Assembly: GCA_021793635.1 (NCBI GenBank)
Contig: JAJYSI010000002.1
Coordinates: 1-32,525, forward strand
DNA length: 32,525 nucleotides
Direction of reading: 5' to 3'
From: Bacteroidota bacterium
GTDB lineage: Bacteria > Bacteroidota > Ignavibacteria > Ignavibacteriales > Ignavibacteriaceae
Shown here: positions 13,195-21,331 of the stretch, piece after piece
Layout of the letters: every line of letters begins with the position of its first letter
Numbering within the stretch: the first letter of the stretch is position 1
The notes under the pieces: model-generated
Databases searched by the model: none
What the model was told of the DNA's origin: nothing
What the model saw: the letters and a program-made list of their open reading frames with translations, nothing else
Position numbers and translations under genes: made by a program

Positions 13195-15312
13195 ATGAAA
13201 ACAAATCTGACGGCTATCATTATGTTATCACTTTTCATTTCTGCTGTAATTATTCCTCAGACAAAATTAAAATATCCGCTTACCAAAAAAGACGATGTTA
13301 AAGATAATTACTTTGGTACTATTGTTCCCGATCCATATCGCTGGCTTGAAGACGACACTGCTTCAGCTGTTAAGGAGTGGGTCAAAGAAGAAAACAAAGT
13401 TACTTTCAGCTATCTTGATAAAATCCCTTACCGGGAGAAAATTAAGGCAAGACTTGAAAAACTATGGAACTATCCGAAATATTCTGCTCCGTTCAAGGCG
13501 GGTAAGAACTATTTCTTTTTTAAGAATGACGGACTTCAAAATCAAGCAGTGCTTTATATCCAAGACGGGCTTAATGCGAAACCGGAAGTTTTCTTAGACC
13601 CAAATAAACTTTCAAAGGATGGAACTGTGTCGCTTTCTGCATACGCTCCATCAAAAGATGGAAAATATTTTGCTTATGGTACTGCTTCCGGCGGCTCTGA
13701 CTGGAATGAATTTCACGTTATGGATGTTGCGACAAAAAAAGTCTTAAGTGATGAGCTTAAATGGATAAAGTTTTCTGGTATTGCATGGTTTAAGGACGGT
13801 TTCTTTTATAGCCGTTATCCTACTCCGGCAAAGGGAGAAGAATTAACATCTAAAAATGAATATCATAAAGTATATTACCATAAACTTGGAACAGAACAGT
13901 CGAGCGACAGCCTGATATATGAGAATCTGTCCCAGCCTAAGTTAACGGTAGGCGCTCAGACGACTGAGGACGAGAGATTTTTAATCCTTTATCTTTCGAC
14001 TGGAACAAGCAATAATGCACTTTACGTTCAAAACTTAGAGAAGCCTGGTTCACCGGTGTTAAAAGTTATTGATAATTATGATCATAATTACAGTGTTGTT
14101 GATAATATTGGCGATAAGCTTTTAGTTCTAACTGATAAAAATGCTCCGAAGTATAAGTTAGTCCTTATTGATCCTAAAAATCCAGGTGAAACAAACTGGC
14201 AAACTATTATTCCCGAAAAGAATGATGTGCTTCAGTCTGTTTCCGTTATCGGCGGAAAGTTAATTGCAATCTATATGAAGGACGCCAGCAATAGGATGTT
14301 TATGTATAACCTTTCCGGTAATAATGAAGAAGAAATAAAATTACCTGTGCTCGGGACAATTGAAAGTTTAAGTGGAAAGAGAAATGATAATATTGCTTTT
14401 TATGATTTTACATCATTCACATTTCCCCCGACAATTTATGAGCTAAATGTAAAAGATAACTCTTCTACCATTTTCCGTAAACCAGAAATCAATTTTAACT
14501 TTGATAATTATATAACTAAGCAAGTATTTTACAATAGCAAAGACGGAACCAAGGTTCCTATGTTTATTGTTTATAAAAAAGGGCTGAAGAGAAACGGAAA
14601 CAACCCTGCTTTTCTTTATGCATACGGCGGTTTTGATATCAGTATAAATCCGGCGTTCAGTATTACACGATTAATTTTTCTCGAGAATGGCGGGGCGCTT
14701 GCAATTCCTAATATTCGAGGAGGGGGCGAATATGGCGAAGCATGGCACAAAGCAGGTATGCTTGGCACAAAGCAAAATGTGTTTGATGATTTTATTGCGG
14801 CAGCAGAATACTTAATTAAAGAAAAATATACTTCTTCCCAAAAGCTTGCTATAAACGGCGCTTCAAATGGTGGAATGCTAATCGGCGCTGTTACAAATCA
14901 ACGACCTGATTTATTTAGGGTTGCAATTCCTCAAGTAGGCGTACAGGATATGCTTCGGTTCCAGAAATTTACTATTGGTTGGGCATGGGTAAATGAATAC
15001 GGTTCAAGTGATGATTCGGCTCAGTTTCAATATTTATATAAATACTCGCCGCTTCAAAATATTAGGTCGGGTGTAGACTATCCTGCAATAATGGCAACTA
15101 CGGCGGATCACGATGACCGCGTGGTCCCTGCACATTCTTTTAAGTATATAGCAACACTTCAGGATAAGTATAAAGGAAATAATCCGATCTTAATTAGAAT
15201 TGAGACTCGTGCGGGACACGGCGCAGGTAAGCCTACTTCAAAAATTATTGATGAATGGACAGATATCTGGTCGTTTATATTTTATAATTTAGGTGTGAAG
15301 ACTATCTACTAA
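13195..15312 (+). CDS. Prolyl oligopeptidase (S9A), probably exported
   Basis: A serine peptidase that cleaves peptides after proline. The 705 residues include a likely signal peptide (MKTNLTAIIMLSLFISAVII), the S9 N-terminal segment DPYRWLEDDTASAVKEWV, a seven-bladed propeller region (about 70-420) and an alpha/beta-hydrolase domain. The catalytic triad is readable: Ser557 in NGASNGGM, Asp640 in ADHDDRVVP, His675 in RAGHGAGKP. These positions are close to pig POP (554, 641, 680), so the enzyme should be active. PNIRGGGEYGEAWHKAG before the Ser is also family-typical. Location is probably periplasmic. It is a single-gene unit facing P5C dehydrogenase, with a strong hairpin between. Free proline from its products could feed the adjacent P5CDH pathway, which is inference from neighbourhood. 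Confidence 0.95.
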   Translation: MKTNLTAIIMLSLFISAVIIPQTKLKYPLTKKDDVKDNYFGTIVPDPYRWLEDDTASAVKEWVKEENKVTFSYLDKIPYREKIKARLEKLWNYPKYSAPFKAGKNYFFFKNDGLQNQAVLYIQDGLNAKPEVFLDPNKLSKDGTVSLSAYAPSKDGKYFAYGTASGGSDWNEFHVMDVATKKVLSDELKWIKFSGIAWFKDGFFYSRYPTPAKGEELTSKNEYHKVYYHKLGTEQSSDSLIYENLSQPKLTVGAQTTEDERFLILYLSTGTSNNALYVQNLEKPGSPVLKVIDNYDHNYSVVDNIGDKLLVLTDKNAPKYKLVLIDPKNPGETNWQTIIPEKNDVLQSVSVIGGKLIAIYMKDASNRMFMYNLSGNNEEEIKLPVLGTIESLSGKRNDNIAFYDFTSFTFPPTIYELNVKDNSSTIFRKPEINFNFDNYITKQVFYNSKDGTKVPMFIVYKKGLKRNGNNPAFLYAYGGFDISINPAFSITRLIFLENGGALAIPNIRGGGEYGEAWHKAGMLGTKQNVFDDFIAAAEYLIKEKYTSSQKLAINGASNGGMLIGAVTNQRPDLFRVAIPQVGVQDMLRFQKFTIGWAWVNEYGSSDDSAQFQYLYKYSPLQNIRSGVDYPAIMATTADHDDRVVPAHSFKYIATLQDKYKGNNPILIRIETRAGHGAGKPTSKIIDEWTDIWSFIFYNLGVKTIY

Positions 15313-15350
15313 AGTTTTCCTATATGCCGAATGCCGAATAAAAGAGTTTT

Positions 15351-15409
15351 GGAGTAATGGAGTTTTGGAGTAATGGAGTTACCCCATTATTCCAAAACTC
15401 CATTACTCC
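15351..15409. terminator. Bidirectional terminator-like hairpin built of GGAGTAATGG repeats
   Basis: A 26-base arm (15351-15376), which contains GGAGTAATGG twice, pairs with 15384-15409 around a 7-base loop. The only non-Watson-Crick pair is a G-U in the plus-strand RNA. A flanking imperfect extension ends in CTTTTTG on the plus side and in CTCTTTT on the minus side. It lies between convergent genes (prolyl oligopeptidase and P5CDH), so it can end transcription from both. A related, less perfect element is at 17288-17355. Confidence 0.75.
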
Positions 15410-15442
15410 GGAGAACTTTTTGTATGTAATATGACGCTTTAA

Positions 15443-17074
15443 CTATTTCTCATTCATAAATGGATAACGCCAATCTTTTGGAGGAACAAATGTTTCTTTA
15501 ATCGAGCGTGCAGTCATCCACCGCATGATGTTCATTGCACTACCTGCTTTATCATTTGTACCTGATGAGCGACCGCCTCCGAATGGCTGTTGCCCGACAA
15601 CCGCTGCGGTTGGTTTATCGTTAATGTAAAAATTGCCGGCAGCATTGCGGAGTTTGTTCGACATTTTTACCAATACATTTCTATCTTGAGACCAGATAGC
15701 TCCAGTTAGTGCGTAAGGCGAAGTCGTGTCGCATAGATCAAGTGTCTCATCAAACTTATCGTCATCATAAACGAATATTGTAAATACAGGGCCAAATATT
15801 TCTTCTTCCATTGTTTTGAATCGGGGATTGGTAGTTACGATTGTAGTCGGCTCAATAAAAAAGCCTTTCGAGTCGTCGCACTTCCCGCCGGTAATAATTT
15901 CGGCTTCTTTCGATTCCTTTGCAAAATCAATATAGGATTTTATAGTATTGAAAGCTTCTTTATCAATTACCGCAGACATAAAGTTTGTAAAGTCTTCCGG
16001 GTTACCCATTTTCATTTTATTTACTTCAGTAACATATTTTTCTTTGAATTCCTGCCAGCGAGATTTTGGAATATACATACGTGAGGCGGCGGAACACTTT
16101 TGTCCTTGATATTCAAATGCACCACGGATAGCAGCAACAACAAGGGCATCCACGTCAGCTGTATTATGTGCAAAGATAAAATCCTTTCCACCGGTTTCTC
16201 CGACAATACGAGGATAATATTTTGCCTTATGAATATTTTCTCCTATGGTCTTCCACATACCTTGAAATACCGCTGTCGAACCTGTGAAATGAATACCTGC
16301 GAGATCGGGGCTTGCGAGGACAGGGTCGCCAACTTCGCCGCCGGAACCGGGTACAAAATTAATTACTCCTGCGGGTAATCCAGCTTCCTCCCAAAGCTTC
16401 ATTAAAAAGTATGCAACGTAAACTGCACTGGAGGCGGGTTTCCATAAGGAGACATTTCCAACGATAACAGGAGCTGTCGGTAAATTTCCGGCAATCGAAG
16501 TAAAGTTGAATGGAGTTACAGCAAACACGAATCCTTCAAGCGGGCGGTATTCTTCGCGGTTCCACATTCCTTTGGGTGAATAAGGTTGTTCTCCCATCAA
16601 TTGAGTCATATAGTAAGTATTGAAACGCCAGAAATCTATTAACTCGCAAGAAGAATCAATTTCAGCCTGGTAAATGGTCTTCGATTGACCGAGCATAGTA
16701 GCAGCGTTCAATGTAGATCGCCATGTGGTTGATAAAAGTTCGGCAGCTTTTTGAAAAACAGAGGCACGGTGTTCCCATGGCATATCAGCCCAGGATTTTC
16801 TTGCTTCAAGTGCGGCTTCAATTGCCATGTTAACTTCTTTAGTGCCGGTTTTGTGATAAACTCCTAATAGCTTTGAATGATCATGAGGTGTACGGATTTC
16901 GGCAGTTTTTCCGGTCTTAATTTCTTTGCCGCCTATGATAAGGGGGATTTCAATTTGTTTAGATTGAAGCTCTGCAAGCTTCTTTTTTAACTCAGCTTTT
17001 TCCGGTGTTCCCGGCGCATAAGTCAGAACCGGCTCGTTTACCGGTATCGGAAGTTTGAAATATGCATTGGACAT
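15443..17074 (-). CDS. pruA: L-glutamate gamma-semialdehyde (delta-1-pyrroline-5-carboxylate) dehydrogenase
   Basis: Oxidises glutamate semialdehyde to glutamate with NAD, the second step of proline breakdown. The 543-residue length and the opening (YFKLPIPVNEPVLTYAPGTP) match the stand-alone P5CDH type related to ALDH4A1 rather than a PutA fusion. Visible motifs are VTPFNFTSIAGNLPTAP, HFTGSTAVF for the cofactor fold, GETGGKDF with the catalytic Glu, and GQKCSAASR with the nucleophilic Cys. EEIFGPVF follows later. A good ribosome site (AAGGA, 8 bases before ATG) supports the start. No proline dehydrogenase gene is in the window. A 356-bp spacer upstream carries short repeats that may regulate it. 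Confidence 0.94.
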   Translation of the reverse strand: MSNAYFKLPIPVNEPVLTYAPGTPEKAELKKKLAELQSKQIEIPLIIGGKEIKTGKTAEIRTPHDHSKLLGVYHKTGTKEVNMAIEAALEARKSWADMPWEHRASVFQKAAELLSTTWRSTLNAATMLGQSKTIYQAEIDSSCELIDFWRFNTYYMTQLMGEQPYSPKGMWNREEYRPLEGFVFAVTPFNFTSIAGNLPTAPVIVGNVSLWKPASSAVYVAYFLMKLWEEAGLPAGVINFVPGSGGEVGDPVLASPDLAGIHFTGSTAVFQGMWKTIGENIHKAKYYPRIVGETGGKDFIFAHNTADVDALVVAAIRGAFEYQGQKCSAASRMYIPKSRWQEFKEKYVTEVNKMKMGNPEDFTNFMSAVIDKEAFNTIKSYIDFAKESKEAEIITGGKCDDSKGFFIEPTTIVTTNPRFKTMEEEIFGPVFTIFVYDDDKFDETLDLCDTTSPYALTGAIWSQDRNVLVKMSNKLRNAAGNFYINDKPTAAVVGQQPFGGGRSSGTNDKAGSAMNIMRWMTARSIKETFVPPKDWRYPFMNEK

Positions 17075-17213
17075 AAATGTTTTCCTTTAATTTTGTTTTG
17101 GATATTATGTATCCGTTTAATAATTAATTCAATATTTAAATTTATAATTGGCAGAATGGAAATGCAATTGTTAATTGATAGATCAGTGCGAGATGTGGGA
17201 ATGAGAAGTGTGT

Positions 17214-17246
17214 CAGAGTGTATTCACAGTGCATTCAGAGTGCATT
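17214..17246. repeat. Three tandem 11-bp direct repeats upstream of pruA
   Basis: Plus strand: CAGAGTGTATT, CACAGTGCATT, CAGAGTGCATT, head to tail with one or two differences each. The 11-bp period is about one DNA turn, placing each copy on the same helix face, as in cooperative protein-binding sites. They lie 140-172 bases upstream of the pruA start. A chance low-complexity expansion is the alternative. Confidence 0.5.
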
Positions 17247-17287
17247 TATAATTATTAGAGGGGTAATAATGTGAATCAATAATTTGT

Positions 17288-17355
17288 GGAGTGATGGAGT
17301 AATGAAGTAGTGGAATAGATTTGTTTTTTCCATTACTCCAACATTCCATTATTCC
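17288..17355. repeat. Second hairpin element of the GGAGTAATGG family
   Basis: Arms 17288-17315 and 17328-17355 (28 bases each) pair with many G-U pairs and a few mismatches around a 12-base loop. The left arm has GGAGTGATGGAGTAATG and the right arm CCATTACTCC and CCATTATTCC, the same words that build the hairpin at 15351-15409. No long T-run follows on either strand, so it reads as a dispersed repeat that may also act as a weak terminator for ychF. Confidence 0.65.
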
Positions 17356-17430
17356 AAAGGGAAATCCTGGGTAATGTTAATCAATTAGTAATTGGAGCAT
17401 AATTATTGACGATCGGGTGTCTATCGATTT

Positions 17431-18531
17431 TTATACATTAAACAGAAAGTGCATAACATCTCCGTCGTGGACAACGTAGTCTTTACCTTCCACACGCATA
17501 ACACCGGCAGATTTACAGGCGGATTCAGATTTATATGTAATATAATCATTATAGCCGATTACTTCTGCACGAATAAATCCTTTTTCAAAATCTGTATGAA
17601 TTACTCCTGCGGCTTCCGGAGCTTTCCAGCCGCGGTGAATCGTCCAAGCCCTTACTTCTTTAGGTCCGGCAGTAAAATAGCTGATTAAGCCAAGCGTATG
17701 GAAGCCTGTGCGGATAATTTTTTCAAGGCCGCTTTCTTTAACACCGTAAGATGCAAGAAATTCTTCGCGCTCTTCGTCTTCAAGTCCGACCAATTCTTCT
17801 TCAACTTTAGCAGATATTTTTACCCAATCGGCTCCCTTAGATTCGGCATAAGCTTTTAAGGATTTAACGTAATCATTATCTTCGGCTAAACTGCTCTCAT
17901 TAACATTGGCGCAGTAGATCATATTTTTTGCGGTCATTAAACGAAGTTCATTAAAAATTTCTTTTATAGATTCTTTATCTTTTTCGGGAAATGATGACGC
18001 AGGGTTCCTTTGATTCATAAAATTCATAAGGGCTTCGGCATCTTCGGCAGCAGCTTTAGCATTCTTATCTCCCTTAGCCATCTTTTGCAGTCGATCAATC
18101 TTTTTTTCAAGGGTTTGAACATCAGCAAGGATTAATTCCGTCTCAATTACTTCAATATCGCGAAGAGGGTTGATGCTGCCGTCAACGTGGACAATATCAT
18201 TATCCTCAAAACATCTTACCACATGCAAGATTGCTTCAGTTTCGCGGATGTTAGTTAGAAACTGATTGCCGAGTCCTTCGCCTTTGCTGGCTCCTTTAAC
18301 AAGTCCAGCAATATCAACAAAATCAACAGTTGAATTTACAAGGCGTGCAGGATTAACAAGGACAGCCAATTTATTTATCCGTTCATCAGGCACCGGAACT
18401 ATTGCCTTATTCGGTTCGATAGTGCAAAAAGGATAATTTGCTGCCTCCGCGTTTTGTGCTTTGGTAAGCGCATTAAATAAGGTGGACTTACCAACATTTG
18501 GCAGACCTACTATTCCGATACTTAGACCCAT
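17431..18531 (-). CDS. ychF: Redox-regulated Obg-like ATPase/GTPase YchF
   Basis: A conserved 366-residue ribosome-associated P-loop protein that prefers ATP over GTP. The Walker A motif GLPNVGKST is at residues 8-16 with the full [20 protein letters not shown] start. The G3 region reads [20 protein letters not shown], a near-invariant YchF stretch. The altered G4 (NVNES instead of NKxD) accounts for ATP use. The C-terminal TGS-like domain includes [14 protein letters not shown] (here [14 protein letters not shown]) and ends [16 protein letters not shown]. Length and ends are normal. It is transcribed on the minus strand upstream of pruA but separated by 356 bp, so probably its own unit. Confidence 0.96.
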   Translation of the reverse strand: MGLSIGIVGLPNVGKSTLFNALTKAQNAEAANYPFCTIEPNKAIVPVPDERINKLAVLVNPARLVNSTVDFVDIAGLVKGASKGEGLGNQFLTNIRETEAILHVVRCFEDNDIVHVDGSINPLRDIEVIETELILADVQTLEKKIDRLQKMAKGDKNAKAAAEDAEALMNFMNQRNPASSFPEKDKESIKEIFNELRLMTAKNMIYCANVNESSLAEDNDYVKSLKAYAESKGADWVKISAKVEEELVGLEDEEREEFLASYGVKESGLEKIIRTGFHTLGLISYFTAGPKEVRAWTIHRGWKAPEAAGVIHTDFEKGFIRAEVIGYNDYITYKSESACKSAGVMRVEGKDYVVHDGDVMHFLFNV

Positions 18532-18636
18532 TTGGAGGCTCCGGATAATTAATAAAAATAATTTTTTCTATGAAAATATTATAAGAATAGAAAATTACTT
18601 GCAAAAACTAAAGACAGGCATTTGCCCAACCTTCAG

Positions 18637-20655
18637 TCAATTTCTGTGTTGCAAAAATGAATATTTTTCGGCATAATAAAGCATCTGCTCAGTAAAGTCT
18701 TCAGGGTAACTTATGCCTATATTGACGATTTTTCCTTCTTGATATTCCGGTGTAAGAACCGGGTTAATAAATCCACGGTAAGGAGCAATATTTAATTTTG
18801 CATATCTCTCTTTAACTTCTTTGTGGAGTTCCGGGTCAACGTTTACGCCGTAAGTTTCAATCAAATACTTTGCTTTTTCATAATCTCCTTCAGAGGTTAT
18901 TCTTTGAATTTCTTTCAGAAGTTCGCCATAGATTATTCTAAGTTTATCAAAATCATTTATTACAAAAAAGGTTTTGCCGTTTCTAACTTTCTTTTCGATA
19001 ACATCCGTTTCAACTTGTTTATTAGACAAATTAGCGTCTGATATATTTTTACTTCTGCCTTTTTCGTAAGCCCATCTGGAAATAAGCTGGCGGTTGCGCA
19101 TGTGTGACTCTTCAATATTGTCTCCAAACTCAATTCTATAAAGCTGGAGCATCAAACCATTGCGGATATATTTTTCAATGCCTGCCTTCACCGCTTCAAA
19201 ATTAGGAATCAGTCCAAGATCGAGCAATTTTTTATCAGGTAGATAATAGAGGGCAACTAAGTCTGCGCGGGTTTCTTCAATTGCGGAAGCATAATTCTTT
19301 AGGGTTTGCTTCGGCGTTCCGACGCCGGGGTTTATTTGTCCGGAGCCATGCCCAATTACTTCATGCAAATCAGTGTGAATATTATCAGCAAGAGGAGCAT
19401 ACTTTTTTGCTCTCTCAATTTCTTCATCATCAAAACAAAATTCATGCAACAACTTTTCTGAAGCTGCTTTATCGTATGCATAAACAATATTACCGAGGTT
19501 AACTGATTTGGAACCGTATTCTTTGCGTATCCAATTAGCGTTGGGAAGATTTATACCAATTGGAGTAGAGGGAGAAGCATCTCCCGCTTCAACAACAACA
19601 GTAATTACCTTCGCTGAAATACCCACGCAATTTTTCTTTTTGAATCGATCATCTATAGGAGAATTATCCTCAAACCACTGAGCGTTATCGCTTATTGCTT
19701 TTATTCTTTTGGTTGCTTCAAGATCCTTTATCGAAACAATTCCCTCATAAGCGCCGCGATAACCGAGCGGGTCACCGTAAACTTCAATAAATCCACTAAC
19801 TATGTCGATATTACTTTCGGTGTCTTTAAGCCAGGCAATATTATATTCGTCAAACAACTTTAGATCACCAGTTCTATAAAACTCAACTAATTTATTTAAG
19901 GCTAATTTCTGGGATTCATCTTCGGAAATTCCACATGCCTTTTCCAACCAATAAATTATCTTCTCTATAGCCGGAGAATACATTCCACCGACTTTCCAGA
20001 CTTTTTCTTTAATCTCGTTAATTTCTTTTACAAGCTTTGAGTTTAATCCGTAGGAGATTGGTTTATCGGAATTTTTATTTTCAATTAACGAATAATATTT
20101 TTCAACCTCTTTTTGAGTTAACCCTTCATAATAATTATTTGCTGATGTTTTAATTACGTCTTTATTTGAATCAAGGTTTACTCTTTGTGCTTCTACGATA
20201 GGATCAAAAATTATGGGGGTTATTTCTTCAAGAAACTCTTTGATTGTTTGGTTTGGGGTTAAGGGAAATTTCTTGGTGTCTGAATTAAGAACCAGATACT
20301 TAAAATATTCTTGCGAGATTTCAGGAATGAATTTCTTAGTTGAATAGTGGTGATGAATACCGTTTGAAAACCAAACACGTTTAGTATAGATTAAGAAATT
20401 ATTGAACTCCGTGGATTTTCTATCACCAGCAAAGGACTTTACGATTGTATCAAGGGTTCTTTTAATTTTTATATTGTGCTTATAGTTTTGATCGTAAATT
20501 ATTTCTCTTCCAGATAGAGCAGCTTCATATAAATAATAGGCAAGAGTTTTTTCTTTCAACGAAAGCGTTTCAAATCCGGGAACTTGATAACGTAGAATTT
20601 CGATATCTGCAAATTTTTCAGTAGTGAACTTAAAATTATTTTCTTTATCAAGCAT
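18637..20655 (-). CDS. Dipeptidyl peptidase III family metallopeptidase (M49)
   Basis: A zinc aminopeptidase removing dipeptides from N termini of oligopeptides. The 672 residues match the bacterial M49 length. The family's unique six-residue zinc motif is HEVIGH at 431-436 (HELLGH in animals, HECLGH in some Bacteroidota) and the second motif is EETRAD at 460-465 (EECRAE in the classical form). All ligand and catalytic residues (His431, Glu432, His436, Glu461) are kept. No signal peptide is seen, so it is probably cytoplasmic. Neighbours on the same strand are a HAD hydrolase (20 bases upstream) and ychF (105 bases downstream). With the prolyl oligopeptidase and M16 genes nearby it fits a peptide-degrading neighbourhood; physiological substrates are unknown. 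Confidence 0.92.
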   Translation of the reverse strand: MLDKENNFKFTTEKFADIEILRYQVPGFETLSLKEKTLAYYLYEAALSGREIIYDQNYKHNIKIKRTLDTIVKSFAGDRKSTEFNNFLIYTKRVWFSNGIHHHYSTKKFIPEISQEYFKYLVLNSDTKKFPLTPNQTIKEFLEEITPIIFDPIVEAQRVNLDSNKDVIKTSANNYYEGLTQKEVEKYYSLIENKNSDKPISYGLNSKLVKEINEIKEKVWKVGGMYSPAIEKIIYWLEKACGISEDESQKLALNKLVEFYRTGDLKLFDEYNIAWLKDTESNIDIVSGFIEVYGDPLGYRGAYEGIVSIKDLEATKRIKAISDNAQWFEDNSPIDDRFKKKNCVGISAKVITVVVEAGDASPSTPIGINLPNANWIRKEYGSKSVNLGNIVYAYDKAASEKLLHEFCFDDEEIERAKKYAPLADNIHTDLHEVIGHGSGQINPGVGTPKQTLKNYASAIEETRADLVALYYLPDKKLLDLGLIPNFEAVKAGIEKYIRNGLMLQLYRIEFGDNIEESHMRNRQLISRWAYEKGRSKNISDANLSNKQVETDVIEKKVRNGKTFFVINDFDKLRIIYGELLKEIQRITSEGDYEKAKYLIETYGVNVDPELHKEVKERYAKLNIAPYRGFINPVLTPEYQEGKIVNIGISYPEDFTEQMLYYAEKYSFLQHRN

Positions 20656-20675
20656 AAGTTATTTTTAGAAATAAA

Positions 20676-21287
20676 TTAAATGATGTTTTTTTCTTTTAAA
20701 TCAGCAATAAGCTTTTCATAACCAAGAAACTGAGTCGCATCCCAGCCTGATTTTTGTGCTCCTTCAACGTATTCTGCTACATCATCAATAAAAATATGTT
20801 CTTCCGGAGGAAAATTTGTATATGCTTCTACAGAGCGATAGATTTTTTCTTCCGGTTTTACTGCATGAACTTCATAGGATAAGATTAGTTTATCGAAATA
20901 TTTTAAGAATTCATTATCCTTCCATCCGTATTCCCGATGAATCGAATTGGTATTAGAAAGTAAGACAAGCTTATATTTTTCTTTTAGCTTTGGAAGTAAC
21001 GCAGCAACATCATGGTTGATGGTGAATATTTGAGAATAATACTTGCAAAAAGTATCACCGTTAATTTTGTGTTCAAGGACATCAAGCATTTTTTGTATAA
21101 AATCTTGCTCTGATATATCACCCCGCTCAAATTGGCGATGAATATCATAATTGTTTTTATAGTAAGCGGCAAACTTATCGCCGAGCCCTGGTTTTATTGC
21201 GTTAAATCTTTCCGTCATTAAGCTATGATTGAAAGGAATAAGAACATTACCTAAATCAAAAACAATGGCAGAATACTTTTTCATCAA
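20676..21287 (-). CDS. HAD-superfamily hydrolase (YihX/glucose-1-phosphatase-like)
   Basis: A 203-residue haloacid dehalogenase-type hydrolase. Motif I is VFDLGNVLIPF: the nucleophile Asp is present, but the usual acid two residues on is Gly, as in the YihX-like and epoxide hydrolase N-terminal subgroup. Motif II is LLSNTNSIHREY, motif III includes the Lys in AVKPEEKIYRS, and motif IV is EHIFIDDVAEYVEGA. The cap is a small helical insert (about residues 20-85). Substrate is probably a phosphorylated sugar or related small molecule, but the sequence does not decide it. It sits 20 bases before the DPP III gene and 44 after the M16 pair on the same strand, so cotranscription is plausible. Confidence 0.85.
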   Translation of the reverse strand: MMKKYSAIVFDLGNVLIPFNHSLMTERFNAIKPGLGDKFAAYYKNNYDIHRQFERGDISEQDFIQKMLDVLEHKINGDTFCKYYSQIFTINHDVAALLPKLKEKYKLVLLSNTNSIHREYGWKDNEFLKYFDKLILSYEVHAVKPEEKIYRSVEAYTNFPPEEHIFIDDVAEYVEGAQKSGWDATQFLGYEKLIADLKEKNII

Positions 21288-21331
21288 TGGTCTTTCATCA
21301 TTTTTAAAAATCTGTTATTAACTGCAGTATT

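Larger units (their letters stand above)
17075..17430. other. 356-bp intergenic region between ychF and pruA-like gene
   Basis: No gene is seen. It holds the tandem 11-mers at 17214-17246 and the hairpin repeat at 17288-17355, both listed separately. The rest is AT-rich and should contain the pruA promoter (minus strand, near 17080-17200) and the ychF 3' region. I could not single out a reliable -35/-10 pair. Confidence 0.5.
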
